Below, in pieces: positions 1 to 9,483 of a stretch of DNA of 27,834 nt (position 1 is the stretch's first letter; every line of letters starts with the position of its first letter). The DNA comes from Suillus spraguei. Its lineage: Eukaryota > Basidiomycota > Agaricomycetes > Boletales > Suillaceae. Position numbers and translations under genes: made by a program. The notes under the pieces are model-generated. The model did no database searches. It saw only the letters and a list, made by a program, of their open reading frames with translations, and was not told the origin of the DNA. The stretch lies in the NCBI GenBank assembly GCA_016800925.1, contig JABCPU010000742.1:1-27834 (forward strand), given 5' to 3'.

Positions 1-677
1 CGGGTCGAAGATCTTCATCGATTTTACCGTGAGCTCTCCTACACGACATAAGCGTAAAAGGCGCTCGTTAAGCATGCGAATACTGCTGCGTCGAGAGGTG
101 CTGTTAGGTCTAAATGGTTCCGTATATCAAGGATAAATTTAACAGTAAAGGGTTCTTGTTTGGGTCATTTGGAAGAGTCTGGGGTCAATTCTAATGCTCC
201 ATCTAGCAATGCTTTGAGCTCGTTATGTTGAACCTCCCATGGTTGACCGTGCAAGGTATGCCAGGCCTTGATTGCATAGGCATAGTTTGCTACCGTTTTT
301 CCTGAATACGACCCTGCGCAGCTTGCCACGAAGTTTCGCATGGTCCGTGTGTCGATCGGACATCATTGTTCTTCTGGTATGTTCCTCTCATCACAGAAAA
401 CATGAAATACCAGGAGACCTGCTCCATAACACTCTCTCATTCCCGGTGCACACAATCTATTCATCACCATCAAGACCCTCTGCAGATCCTCTTCCGAGAT
501 GGCCAGAAAATGCCCATCTGCTGCTGTGGCTACTCTGGTTTCCACTGGAAACCAGAGTTTTAGTTTGTCTTGTGCTGAGCAGTGCGGATGGAGTTGTGAG
601 GGAATTGGAGTCAGACCTGTCTTGTATGGGAGCAGTTTTGTTACAGGATCTGGTGGGAGAAATGCACTAAAGCACAT
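1..677 (-). pseudogene. Tyrosine recombinase fragment of the YR retrotransposon
   Basis: In the element this enzyme would cut and rejoin DNA to integrate the cDNA circle. The first readable block (677-363) contains the pattern YGAGLLVFHVFCDERNIPEE, typical of the N-terminal SAM-like domain of these recombinases in agaricomycetes. After a frame change near 363 the sequence continues as VANYAYAIKAWHTLHGQPWE (about 290-230), then LDGALELTP, a TGA near 170, and, after another frame change near 55, RVGELTVKSMKIFDP at the window edge. These blocks are in the family's expected order. The catalytic R-H-R-Y part lies outside the window. At least one stop and two frame changes make it inactive. The C-terminal part and its state cannot be seen. 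Confidence 0.75.
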
Positions 678-720
678 GTTGCTTGCAGGTGTGTTGTTGT
701 CTCTGGTGAATGTGAAAGAG

Positions 721-1158
721 TGTTACGAACTGGGATAGTTCTTAACATGCAAAATCAGAAGAGAGCTTTCAGGTGTGGATTCTGACTGATGCACAAGAGT
801 CAAGGTTTGACATACAAGACTTGGCTAAGTCGAGTATGAGATCAAGAATAGAGACTAAGGCTAAGGAGTGCTTAGACTTAGAGACAATTCAGATGACTAT
901 GGTTGGAGACCTTAGCGAAAGGATTTCCAAGGTAAAACCCAGTAAGATTAAAGTAAGGAATACAAGTGTAATACAATGTGCTTAAATAAGCCAATATGTG
1001 TGCATGGACCAAGAGAGATGTGAGAATGTACGTGCATATCCCAAAGAGGAAGGCAGCTATAGTACAGACATGTTGAGCGTATGAGTTAAGAGACATGTCA
1101 TGTGATATACAAAGTATAAGCGAAGAGAAAATGAATAGGGACAAGTACTACTGTAACA
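721..1158. mobile_element. Solo LTR, copy 1 (438 bp), with 5-bp target duplication AAGAG
   Basis: The segment begins TGTTACGAACTGGG and ends CTGTAACA, so it has the TG...CA ends of a long terminal repeat with a 6-bp inverted border TGTTAC/GTAACA. It is flanked directly by AAGAG at 716-720 and AAGAG at 1159-1163. It aligns over its length with the second copy at 1351-1826, with a deletion of about 40 bp near its left end. No internal retroelement sequence adjoins it, so it is a solo LTR, probably left by recombination between the two LTRs of a Ty1/copia or Ty3/gypsy type element. Orientation is not determined. Confidence 0.85.
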
Positions 1159-1350
1159 AAGAGCGTGTCATTGATGATGCCTGTATCTTTCTCGGCAAAG
1201 TTATTGATACTGCTGCGAGAAGATTTCGATTTCTTGGGGGCATCTGACTAGACTCCATCTGTGCTGTATTTGCTTGGGACCATAGAGATGATAAATGGGT
1301 GAATGATGTATGCTTCAAGCTCTCTTGGAATTGGGAGGAGCAGCAGTAAG

Positions 1351-1826
1351 TGTTACAAACTGGGGTGGCGTCACCAGCGACAGTGAAAAGACACAGGCGG
1401 TCTGCTGGGAAGTTCTTACAATGTCCAAAGGAGGACAAGGTGAAAGTACAAGGAATGTGTTCCGAGTACGATCAAAGGTTCGGCCTCAGAGACAAGTCTA
1501 AGAGGTTCTACTAGAATAGAGACTAAGACTAAGGAGTGCTTAGACTTAGAGACGATTCAAGACGACTTAGGTTGGAGACCTAAGCGAAGGATATTCCAGG
1601 TAAAACCCAGTAAGATTAAAGTAAGGAATCTACTACAAGTACACTGTGCTTATATAGGTACATATGTGCGCACAGACCAAGAGAGATGTGAGAACGTAAG
1701 TGCGTATCCAAATAAGGAAGGCAACTATAGTACAGATGCGTTGAGCATATGAGTCAGAGTCATGTGACATGATATACAAGTAAGGAAGTAAAGAGAGAAC
1801 AAATAGAGGCACATACAATTGTAACA
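1351..1826. mobile_element. Solo LTR, copy 2 (476 bp), with 5-bp target duplication GTAAG
   Basis: This copy begins TGTTACAAACTGGGG and ends ATTGTAACA. It is flanked by GTAAG at 1346-1350 and GTAAG at 1827-1831, a different target duplication from copy 1, so the two inserted independently rather than being the two LTRs of one element. An imperfect hairpin, CTAAGACTAAG/CTTAGACTTAG, lies near 1526-1552 and is also present in copy 1. On the minus strand the interrupted RNase H reading frame resumes beyond the LTR when one copy of GTAAG is discounted, which supports insertion into an existing retrotransposon. Confidence 0.87.
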
Positions 1827-1831
1827 GTAAG

Positions 1832-3600
1832 CGCTCTGTGCTGCCGTAGACTCCTCTGGACGGGTCATCTGCAGGGTTTGCTTTACTAGCGATGTACATT
1901 GGATGGAATGAATATGATGCTGTGGAATTGTTGATAAAGGTAAAGATTTGCTGAAATACTTCATTGACGGCCATATTCCTGCTGCGTCCATTCCTCCATC
2001 CTTCAATGATGCCTTTATTGTCCCCAAAGACCTTGAAGTGTCATTGCGCTCCTCCCATGCTGACAAGGTAGAGAACAAGTAGCTTGAAGTCAACTGCTTC
2101 CCCCATCCAATGTCCCTTTTTCTGTTGAGAGTCTGCCAGCCTTTGCGAAGACGCCAGGCATGCCACTTGATTCTGATGGTGATAGCGATTCTGACCCCAG
2201 AGCTGGCATCTGAGTATGCTTCAGGATTGAATAGAGTGAGAGGTCTGAGTATCAGGCGACTGACAAATGAGCACTGCAGTAGAGATTTCCACCAGAGAAG
2301 ATCAGACTCGAGGCTTTTGATGGGCCTCCATGGAATGAATGGCTTTTCAAAGGCAAGGCACAGCATAGCTTCAAGTGACATAAGATATGCGCATCCTTTC
2401 AGAATGACAAGGGTGGTATGCAATAACCTACCATATAGCTGCTGTATGTCATTAAGCACATGTGTGCTGCAACTCTGCCACACCTTGATTGCTGATAAGT
2501 ATGTACTTCTTTTCGTCAAGATAGACCTTGTCCCATGCCAGATCCCACATGATGCCGATGTAAGGATTGGCATATGTGAAGTCCTTATCTTTAAAAGGTT
2601 CCCAGGGCACATTGAGCTCATCTGAAGCATTGTTGATGTCTGACAAGTTGCAGGAGAACTTGGTGTCCTCCACTGACCTGGGTGATGCCTCTGAAAGGTC
2701 CGTGATTGGAAACTGACAGTCTTCATCGAATTCTTCCAGTGTCCTGTCTTCAAACACGAAGCCTCCAAACCATATCCTACCCCCATCTTTCTGTTTTCCT
2801 CTATTAATGATGTCCTGGTGCCAGGCCTGTCTCTTCTCATTGTATGCCTCAATGTACTGTTTGAGGATGCATATAAACAAGTGATCATTGACCCATCTCG
2901 ATGTGGGCCCAATTCCCCACAAATGAAATAAGTCCAGTCCAGCATCAGTGAGATACCCATACACCCCAGCTGATGGTTGCAGACCAAAGCACATGCACAT
3001 GTCAATGTAGAAGAGATCTTCAGATATGCGGGAGACCGATCCTGGCCATTGTGAGGGGTGAATGGGGATAGTTCTATATGCTTCTGATATGTCCCTGATT
3101 GTAATTCGTGATCCGGGTGGAAGGTGGCTGATTGTGAGTGTGATGACGTGAAAGGTGCCCCATGTACTGGGAAAATTGTCCAGATTAATGTAAGAATTAA
3201 TAGAAAGATTAGGGAACTTTGGTGATGTGGCATGAGGAAATGAATAGTTCTGAATGATGTGATAATGCCCTGGACGATCTGGCTTAGGAATGATTGAGAA
3301 GGGAGATGATTGAAAGGGCCTGATGAGATTTTTAACCTCTTTTGCTCTAAGCAGGCTGATATACCTTCCTTTCTCAAGTTCAGTTTGTATGATTGCGAGA
3401 AACTCTCGCTGGTATGTAATAATTGATTGCTTGTTAGGTGGCATTTGAGTGATGCCAATACTAGGGATATCAAGATGAAAGCCTCAACGTAGCCCTTCGG
3501 GTATGTGTGGGTACCTATCAATGAGGCCAGTCAATACCAACTTTGATGCCCAAGCATCTGGGTTGTATGGGGTAAGCACTTCATGCCTTCTGTGCTCGAG
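1832..3600 (-). pseudogene. Reverse transcriptase - RNase H relic of the YR retrotransposon
   Basis: This would have copied element RNA into DNA. Reading 5' to 3' on minus: a linker with LTGLIDRYPHIPEGLR, an in-frame TGA at 3486-3484, then the RT fingers/palm with AYRTIPIHPSQWPG (near 3060), CFGLQPSAGVYGYL (near 2960) and the catalytic box WVNDH (near 2890). This box is normally W/Y-V-D-D; the first Asp is Asn here, as GTC-AAT where GTC-GAT is expected. A frame change near 2500 leads to the thumb and the RNase H start (PEAYSDASSGV, near 2220). A further frame change near 2095 and a TGA near 2040 precede FGDNKGIIEGW, and the RNase H end NPADDPSRGVYG is near 1860. It continues past the second solo LTR into 1164-1350. 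The DxSSG and DPSRG motifs are diagnostic of the family. It is clearly inactive. Confidence 0.82.
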
Positions 3601-5038
3601 GGCACACCTGAGCTCTGTGAGTGGAGGCACCGCATCCAGAACAGAAATGCCTTTGATTGTGAGTGATCTCTGAGCATCTGCTGACCCACTGCCAGTTGCT
3701 GCATATGGGCTTGCCATCTCGCATGGTGAGAAGTGTGCTGATGTGAGAACAGAGAGTGTCGAATGCATCGTCCCATGTCCTGTGGGCTTTGCATTCGATG
3801 ATTCTGTGTGGGTTTCATCCAAGACATACAGTGCAAACGGAGAGGACTCCTCCATTTGCGCCTGTCCAAAAATCCTAATGTGGCCTCTTTGCTCTGCCAG
3901 ATTGCTCTGGTGATGCTGACCTCCTGCGCGACTCCTTCCAGTCACGTTGCCTCAATGATGAGCTGACGTGTTGATCAGACTGTGGCAGGTGGTGAAGCAT
4001 GTGGCATGATGCATGTAGCATGTGATGTGTGATGTGTAGCATGTGGTGTGAAGCATGTAGCATGTGTGGCATTGTAGGTTCATATTGAAGAAAATATGCA
4101 AAGAAGTTGATTAATTTGCATGTCATTTGTCAGCCAGAGTGGACACTGACCTTGTAGTCTCTCGCATTGTCTCTCTTGTTGTGCTCCTCCCAGTATACTC
4201 TCTCCCTTGTGTCTTTCAACACCTTCTCATTGACAACAGAGAGATCATATGGTCTGACTGAGGACTTCACTGCAATGTGCTAGCATTTGTGCTGCTCTGC
4301 TTGATAGGTCAACAGAGACTTCTGCACTATGGGATCTCAAAGCGATCAGTACTTGTGGACTTGGATATTTATCCAGAAGTGTGCCATCATGTGAACTCTG
4401 TCCTCTGGCCAGTCTGCTTCCTCTATTGCTATCAAAAAGCAAGGACATGCCTAACAAAACTCTTTGAAGGGTAAGTTTTCATCATTTACTACTGCCCACC
4501 CACTCCTTGTAGAAGCTGATGATACCCAGGCTGTTGAGCCATCAGCCAATGTAGAAAGAATCATGGCATTGTCATCAATGGTCTTCTTTGTATTGGCTTT
4601 GTCTAGTCCATCGTTAGTGAAATACCAGAGTTCCACATACTCACCCTTGTCTAGCTTCCTCAGTGCATAAGAGCATGGCATGATGACTGGGTCATCAGGT
4701 ATGCCTTCTTCAAGGATCAGAATGAACTTATGCTTGTTCTTCTTATTCTCTTCCTCGGGTGCTGCCTCCTCTTCCTCAATCCTTTTTTGGTTGAGATGTT
4801 CTTGCTCGTCTTCTTCTAGTCTCTCTCAGTGTTCCTGCCGTTCCCTGTCATCGTCTACCTGTTGTTGCCATAAGATCTTGACTGCATTGTTGTTGGCCTC
4901 CCAGATGTTCCAAAGCAGTTGCATTGCTTGAGCTTCAGTTGTGTTATCATTGACCAATTGTGCCCGAATGTTGACGAACACATTGGCAGCATAGTCCAGG
5001 AAAACATTGAGATTTGGATTGTTTTGAATTCTTGGCAT
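3600..5038 (-). pseudogene. Gag-like ORF1 relic of the YR retrotransposon
   Basis: The probable start is MPRIQNNPNLNVFLDYAANV at 5038. Next come a charged Glu/Lys stretch (about 4830-4700), the block MPCSYALRKLDKGEYVELWY (from 4681) and a core with stop codons that still reads ADWPEDRVHMMAHFW (about 4410). ERVYWEEHNKRDNARDYK follows, ending near 4151. A likely 171-bp intron (4150-3980, GTCAGT...CCACAG) comes before a Ser/Arg-rich segment and a Cys/His-rich end near 3820-3590, with the spacing CxxC...H...C, ICSNWQ, H..HFCSGCG...H..QVCP. Such a zinc-knuckle-like end is expected of a nucleic-acid-binding Gag. Several nonsense codons show decay. The boundary with the RT reading frame is approximate. 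Confidence 0.65.
3984..4075. repeat. Imperfect short-unit tandem repeat (GCATGTGG / GATGTGTA type)
   Basis: About 90 bases consist of variants of an 8-11 bp unit built on GCATGT, GATGTG and GTAGCATGTG. The stretch falls inside the proposed 171-bp intron of the gag relic, where it would not disturb coding. It probably arose by slippage. No function is indicated. Confidence 0.7.
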
Positions 5039-5267
5039 GTTGGAATAGAATTTTCTATTTCTAAACTACAAAAAATGATGTGACAAAATGAGAGTGTAGT
5101 TGAGAAGTGGAGGATTTGCGAGTACTAATGTGGTAGTATGAAGCAAGAAGGTGGGAAACATGAAAAGCCGTGTCGCCACATAGACCTAATTCTATTCTTG
5201 TTCTTGTGCCTCCAACTCGTATAGAATACAATGTCATTGCAGAATCATCAAAGCAACTTACTTGTAA

Positions 5268-5344
5268 GGTCCTGTTTGGACAGTGAAATTTGAAATTTGA
5301 AATTTGTATCATGTGACTCACCTGTGAGACTTGCCAGTTCATTC
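5268..5344 (+). repeat. Left terminal inverted repeat of the Harbinger element
   Basis: It pairs with 8483-8551. The left copy is longer because GAAATTT occurs three times in tandem (5285-5305), whereas the right copy has a single diverged stretch AAATTTTGAATTT. Outside it lies TAA (5265-5267). Confidence 0.9.
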
Positions 5345-5448
5345 AGGAGATGCTGGGTCAAAGCAAGCAGTAGTAGGTACTGTAATTGATAACTGATGAA
5401 TAGAATTGTGTCCCTACCTTTATACCCACCATTTCTGATGCCTCAAGC

Positions 5449-6700
5449 ATGGGCTCTACTCGTTCCCTTCGTTTCCATGGATTGCCAACAATGGACAATC
5501 CAATGGGCTCACAAGGCAATGCCTCATCTCACAAGGCTGCCACACACTGGGAGCTGGAGGAAGAAAAGGAACTGATATCCTTTTTTGCGACTCGCAAGTC
5601 TGAGGCTGGGGATACCATGAGCTTCAAAGGATCAGTCTTTACAGATGCTGCTATTCACATCAACAGGCTGTATCCCACCCAGAAGTGTGCTCCCAAATCT
5701 CAGTCATCCTGCAAAACAAAGTGGAACAATGTGAGTTTTATCATTAAATATCTATCTACTACAGCAGCTTATAGTATTACAGCTAAAGAAGACTTATAAT
5801 GCAGTAAAGAACATCAAAACACTCTCTGACTTTGCATAGAGTGATGAGCATGGTGTTGGAGTCACCCCTGAAACTAGTGGCACCTGGGACATACATACCA
5901 AGGTAAGACTTTGCTATGTTCTTCTAATAAAATTATCTTAATACTTGGTGTCCTTAGGTGCATCCTCAACCAAAACAATTCGGTAACAAAGGTTTCCCTC
6001 ATTTTGACGCCATTGAGCAGTTGATGCTAACTGCCGCCAGAGCAAAGTTCATGACCCACCAGCCCGTGCCAGGAAAGTCATGTCTGCTTCTGTGGCTCCC
6101 TCATCCTCTTCATCAATGCCTCCTCCATCTTCCATGCCAACATGACCACACGCCATACTTCCTTCTCCCTCGGTCTCTTCCTCCAACCCAATGGATCTCT
6201 CCAACCTCGCTGCTGCAATTGCAGAAGCTCCCCCACCACAAACCTCACTAGCTGCGCCTACCTCCACTTTCACGCCTACCACAAGCAACTCAAAACTTAT
6301 GAGTGCCAGCAGGGGTAAACACAAACATAGTGCATTGGGTGACAACACCAATTCATCACAGAAGTGCTCTCGCCCCCCCTCCACAGCTGCCAAGGCCCAT
6401 CAGGAGAGTAGCACAGCTCTTACCTCTATTGCGCAAATGCTCCCACTGGTTGTTGATTCTTTTTCTGCACCACCACCCACCCAACAGCAGGATGAATGCC
6501 CTCCTCCTACAACACTTGGCTGTGCAATCAGTATTCTTTGCACAACTGATGGCCTGACAGAGGATGATGTCTTTGTCCTCACCAACTTCATGACGGCAAA
6601 TCCAAATGAAGTGGTAGCATTCCTTGCCTTACATGGGTTTTCATGGAGGACATCCTGGGCGCTAAGGAAGCTTGCAGCTCTGTGCGAAAATGCTCATTGA
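5449..6700 (+). pseudogene. Myb/SANT-like DNA-binding protein of the Harbinger element, broken
   Basis: In Harbinger elements a second, Myb-like protein helps the transposase bind DNA and enter the nucleus. Three exons are readable: 5449-5730, 5783-5902 and 5958-6700, with introns GTGAGT...TTACAG and GTAAGA...CCTTAG. The SANT-like domain spans exons 1-2: HWELEEEKELISFFATRK, FKGSVFTDAA, CKTKWNN, then LKKTYNAVKNIKTLSDFA. Residues SDEHGVGVTPETSGTWDIHTK follow, and the second half is Ser/Pro-rich with a helical C-terminus (LTEDDVFVLTNFM). Lesions are a TAG where Trp is expected before SDEHG (about 5839), a frame change near 6070 and a TGA near 6142. The ATG at 5449 opens the only long frame ahead of the domain. 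Confidence 0.75.
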
Positions 6701-6735
6701 ATAGTAGTTAGCTTAGTACAATTGTATGCAATGAA

Positions 6736-6945
6736 ATTCTGCTAGTAGACACTCTGCCTTTTCCTTTTCTGGTTGTTTCTTTGTGTTTCTGAGTTCTGTT
6801 GTGAGTCTGTCATTGTCGCAATAACCGTTATAAAGTAGATGCATATATTCTGCTAGTAGACGCTCTGCGTTTTCTAGTTGTTTCTTTGTGTTTCCGAGTT
6901 CTTCTGTGAGTCTGTCATTGTCACAATGACTGTTATGAAGTAGAG
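6736..6945. repeat. Two-copy tandem duplication, period about 111 bp
   Basis: ATTCTGCTAGTAGAC recurs at 6736 and 6847, and both copies continue with TCTGC(C/G)TTTTC, TTGTTTCTTTGTGTTTC and GTGAGTCTGTCATTGTC. The repeat lies in the gap between the two converging transposon genes, so it probably belongs to their 3' untranslated regions. I saw no coding potential in it. Confidence 0.75.
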
Positions 6946-7067
6946 TTGAGCATCGGAAGGGTTATTTATTATTCCATTTGGTGAAGGTAGAGCAGGGGAA
7001 GTCACTGTTACAAAATACTAGATAAATCAAATGTCCTGGGCAATGTAATCCACCCACATTGCAGCTG

Positions 7068-8367
7068 CTATCTCATCATGGCACATGTCAGCTCTTCACT
7101 TCTCTGCCAAACTTGGCAGCCCATCAGCAAGCTCCACCAAGCATTAATCCCTTGGACAGTGTCTGCTGCAGCTTCCCCATTCACATCATCAGCATGAAAA
7201 ATCTCAGGGGTGTTAGTGTTGTAATTGTCATAAAAAATTTCAGGGTCTTCTGCATGAATAAAGTTGTGCAAGGCACACAAAGCCAGAGGTATGAGGGCCT
7301 GAATCTCCATACTGTACTCTGGGGTATCTGCAATATGCACCACTGGTGCTTCATCACTTCAAATATGTGTTCAATTGCATTTTGCAGGGAGGAATGTTGA
7401 AGATTGAAGAGTTCCTTGGCATTTTGTGGGCTTGAACAACTGTCAGTAGCTAGAATAAATTGAGAATATGAAAACTTATGAATTGTCCACCAAACACCAC
7501 TCTTTGAGGTGATAACATATGCCCTGATAGGGGATGAGTAACATGTTGCAAGTTCCAAAGCCTGCATCCGCGAGGAGGTATCTACCTTCGGGAATGTGCA
7601 AGTTACGTCTGCGCACATCATTCCAGATTGCTGCATCAGAGGATGAGCTATCCCACCTGGTAAGTCCATAGATAAAGCAAAAGTCAAAGTCGCATATAAA
7701 TAAACAATTTTGGGATATGTATCCCTTGTGGATATGTGTCCCATCGACGGCACCAATGCACTTGTCAAACCAATAAAAGTGATGGTCATTAGCAATGGAC
7801 ATAGGGATGGGGAATCTGCAGTTGGAAATTGGATTTGAGAGGAGTAGAAGGCATCATCTGAAAAAAAGAAGACCATAGTCCTGAAATATCTAAGAAAAAA
7901 ATTAAGATGTACCATTATATGAGGTAGCTTTGCATTACCTTGTTATTGTGTGGGGGACTGCTGGAAATGCTCACCAACATGGCGACTTGAGAGACCGGTC
8001 ACACAGGTATATAAAAAAATTGCTAGTTTTCTTCTACTGAGCTGCTATTGCGAGACTGCTCGAATCCATTCTCCCAGAGAACTCGCAGTAGTTCTTCAAA
8101 CACTTCTGAATTCACACCTAGATTGTGCCAGATCCTGTCTGGATGACCTGTCATGAGCTCCAGAACCCAAGCATGGCCTGTCAAAGCAGAGGTATGGTAT
8201 GGAATTTTTTTCCCAGGGGGTTTCAAAGAGACTGTAATACAGGCCTGATACTTGAGCCAGTATGAAAGTGAGAAGCAACATGAAATGACGACAGCACAGG
8301 TTGGCCTGCTCTCAAGCTTTGCGCCAGAGTAGTAGGGACTGTGATTCTTCAATAGGATTATATGCAT
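7068..8367 (-). pseudogene. PIF/Harbinger DDE transposase, broken
   Basis: The transposase would cut and rejoin the element ends. From the 5' side on minus: PYHTSALTGHAWVLELMTGH (from about 8200), FEELLRVLWENGF, a block near 8000-7930 reading VTGLSSRHVGERFQ, then YFRTMVFFFSD (about 7890) and CIGAVDGTHI (about 7760) with the first catalytic Asp. KGYISQNCLF follows at once, then DFDFCFIYGLT, YLLADAGFG with the second Asp (near 7580), and ELFNLQHSSLQNAIEHIF (about 7400) with the probable third acidic residue, ending in LCALHNFIHAEDPE. The stretch that normally separates DGTHI from KGYISQN is missing in frame. Frame changes near 7480 (possibly an intron) and near 7330, and further upstream, show decay. 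The start at 8367 is uncertain. Confidence 0.8.
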
Positions 8368-8482
8368 GTTGGATGACAGTGACGGGATCCATCATAAGGC
8401 AAGTATATACAGGGATGATGAGTACTATTAAAACTAATACGTCCTACTGTATGTTATCCGTGCTTTGACCCGGCGTCTCCCG

Positions 8483-8551
8483 GATGAACTGGCAAGTCTC
8501 ATGGGTGAGTCACATGATACAAATTTTGAATTTCGCTGTCCAAACAGGACC
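8483..8551 (-). repeat. Right terminal inverted repeat of the Harbinger element
   Basis: The segment GATGAACTGGCAAGTCTC...CCAAACAGGACC is the reverse complement of the left end with few mismatches and is followed by the target duplication TAA at 8552-8554. Confidence 0.9.
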
Positions 8552-8554
8552 TAA

Positions 8555-9483
8555 GTACTCATCACGTCCTTCCTTGACAGCTATACTTAGTTACTGAATT
8601 CATATCAGATTTCATTTTCTGCTTTTATTTATTTCAGATCTGGTCCAATATTCAGGCACAGGAAGCACTGTCCATGATGCAATGACAGCACCAGTTTTGC
8701 AGCACACAATTATTGGTTGATAATGTCAATGTGTACCACTGGACCAGGCAAAATTGAATACCTTTAGATTGTGATTAAAATGTGAGACAAGAGAGCCAAA
8801 GAACTCAGGAGGCTCAGGCTCATGCAAGTGGCCTGCACTATAGCACTGGCACTGTATGGGTTACCAGACAGTCACCCTGTGAACGGAGTTTGCACGCCAA
8901 AATGTAATATTGTAACAAGCGAGGCTAAGTAAATTAAATAATAAAAGCGGCGAAAATGAAATCTGGTCTGTCATGCGAGTGACACAACCTGACCGTAATA
9001 TTGAACTTGGTATGTTATAACAGTCGCATGCCAGCAGTATTTCATGCCTGCACACACCTAGGCCGGGTATTTACAAGTGACCATGTTGCTACGAACTCCT
9101 TCTTTGCACTCCACCAACCATGCTACAGCTGCCTGACCCACTACACTTCTCTAACAACGCCCAGCTTGTCCTCCATACTGCAGCTTGTCTTGGTGTTGTA
9201 GGAGTACTTGCTCAGGCTTGCTGTAGTCATAAATCAGAGAGCTACTGCCTTCCTCTCCCACCTTCCCATCCCACTTGAAGATTTTGGGGGCACTTCCATC
9301 CGTATCACCAGTAAACTTTCCAATTCAACATATTGACTTTTGAATGCTGATTGTGTTGTATCGTTGATAAGCCCATCCATCACTATAGCAGCATTGATTG
9401 ACCTTTGATCACCATTCGGTCAAGATTTGAGAACAGTGTTTCCTTCTTAATCTTTACTTCATGTCTGAGCCATTGTATGACAG
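8555..9483. other. No gene recognised; possible decayed upstream part of the P450 relic
   Basis: This 0.9-kb stretch holds only short open frames without recognisable motifs. One plus-strand frame near 9060-9110 reads LGRVFTSDHVATN, which vaguely resembles the N-terminal region of fungal P450s, but the match is too short to call. I see no repeat or RNA gene. Confidence 0.5.

Larger units (their letters stand above)
1..5264 (-). mobile_element. DIRS/Ngaro-type (tyrosine recombinase) retrotransposon, decayed and cut by the window edge
   Basis: On the minus strand the order is gag-like protein, reverse transcriptase, RNase H, tyrosine recombinase, which is the order known for DIRS/Ngaro elements. 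All parts are broken by stop codons and frame changes. The 3' end lies beyond position 1. The 5' border is not defined: the gag start is at 5038 and the next 226 bases up to the Harbinger insertion hold no recognisable gene, so the limit given is the latest possible one before that insertion. Two solo LTRs of another family are inserted in the 3' half. I could not find the split direct or inverted repeats that would separate Ngaro from DIRS, because one end is missing. Confidence 0.75.
5268..8551. mobile_element. PIF/Harbinger-type DNA transposon, complete ends, decayed genes
   Basis: The element is bounded by terminal inverted repeats of about 70-77 bp that begin GGTCCTGTTTGGACAG and end CTGTCCAAACAGGACC. 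The 3-bp sequence TAA flanks it on both sides (5265-5267 and 8552-8554). The GG(G/T)CCTGTTTGG terminus and a TWA target duplication are characteristic of PIF/Harbinger. Inside are the two expected genes, converging: a Myb/SANT-like protein on plus (5449-6700) and a DDE transposase on minus (8367-7068). Both are interrupted, so the copy cannot mobilise itself, though its ends look intact enough to be recognised by a transposase from elsewhere. Confidence 0.9.

Noticed and set aside
1725..3521. Long minus-strand frame of 598 codons as an intact protein
   Set aside because: Only its middle part matches the RT/RNase H family; the 5' part is the wrong frame of the RT and the 3' part runs into the solo LTR.
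3984..4075. CRISPR-like array
   Set aside because: The units are 8-11 bp, irregular and without spacers; this is a simple tandem repeat in a eukaryotic element.
7008..7030. TGTTACAAAATACTAG as a third LTR end
   Set aside because: Only the first eight bases match, with no matching far end or target duplication.
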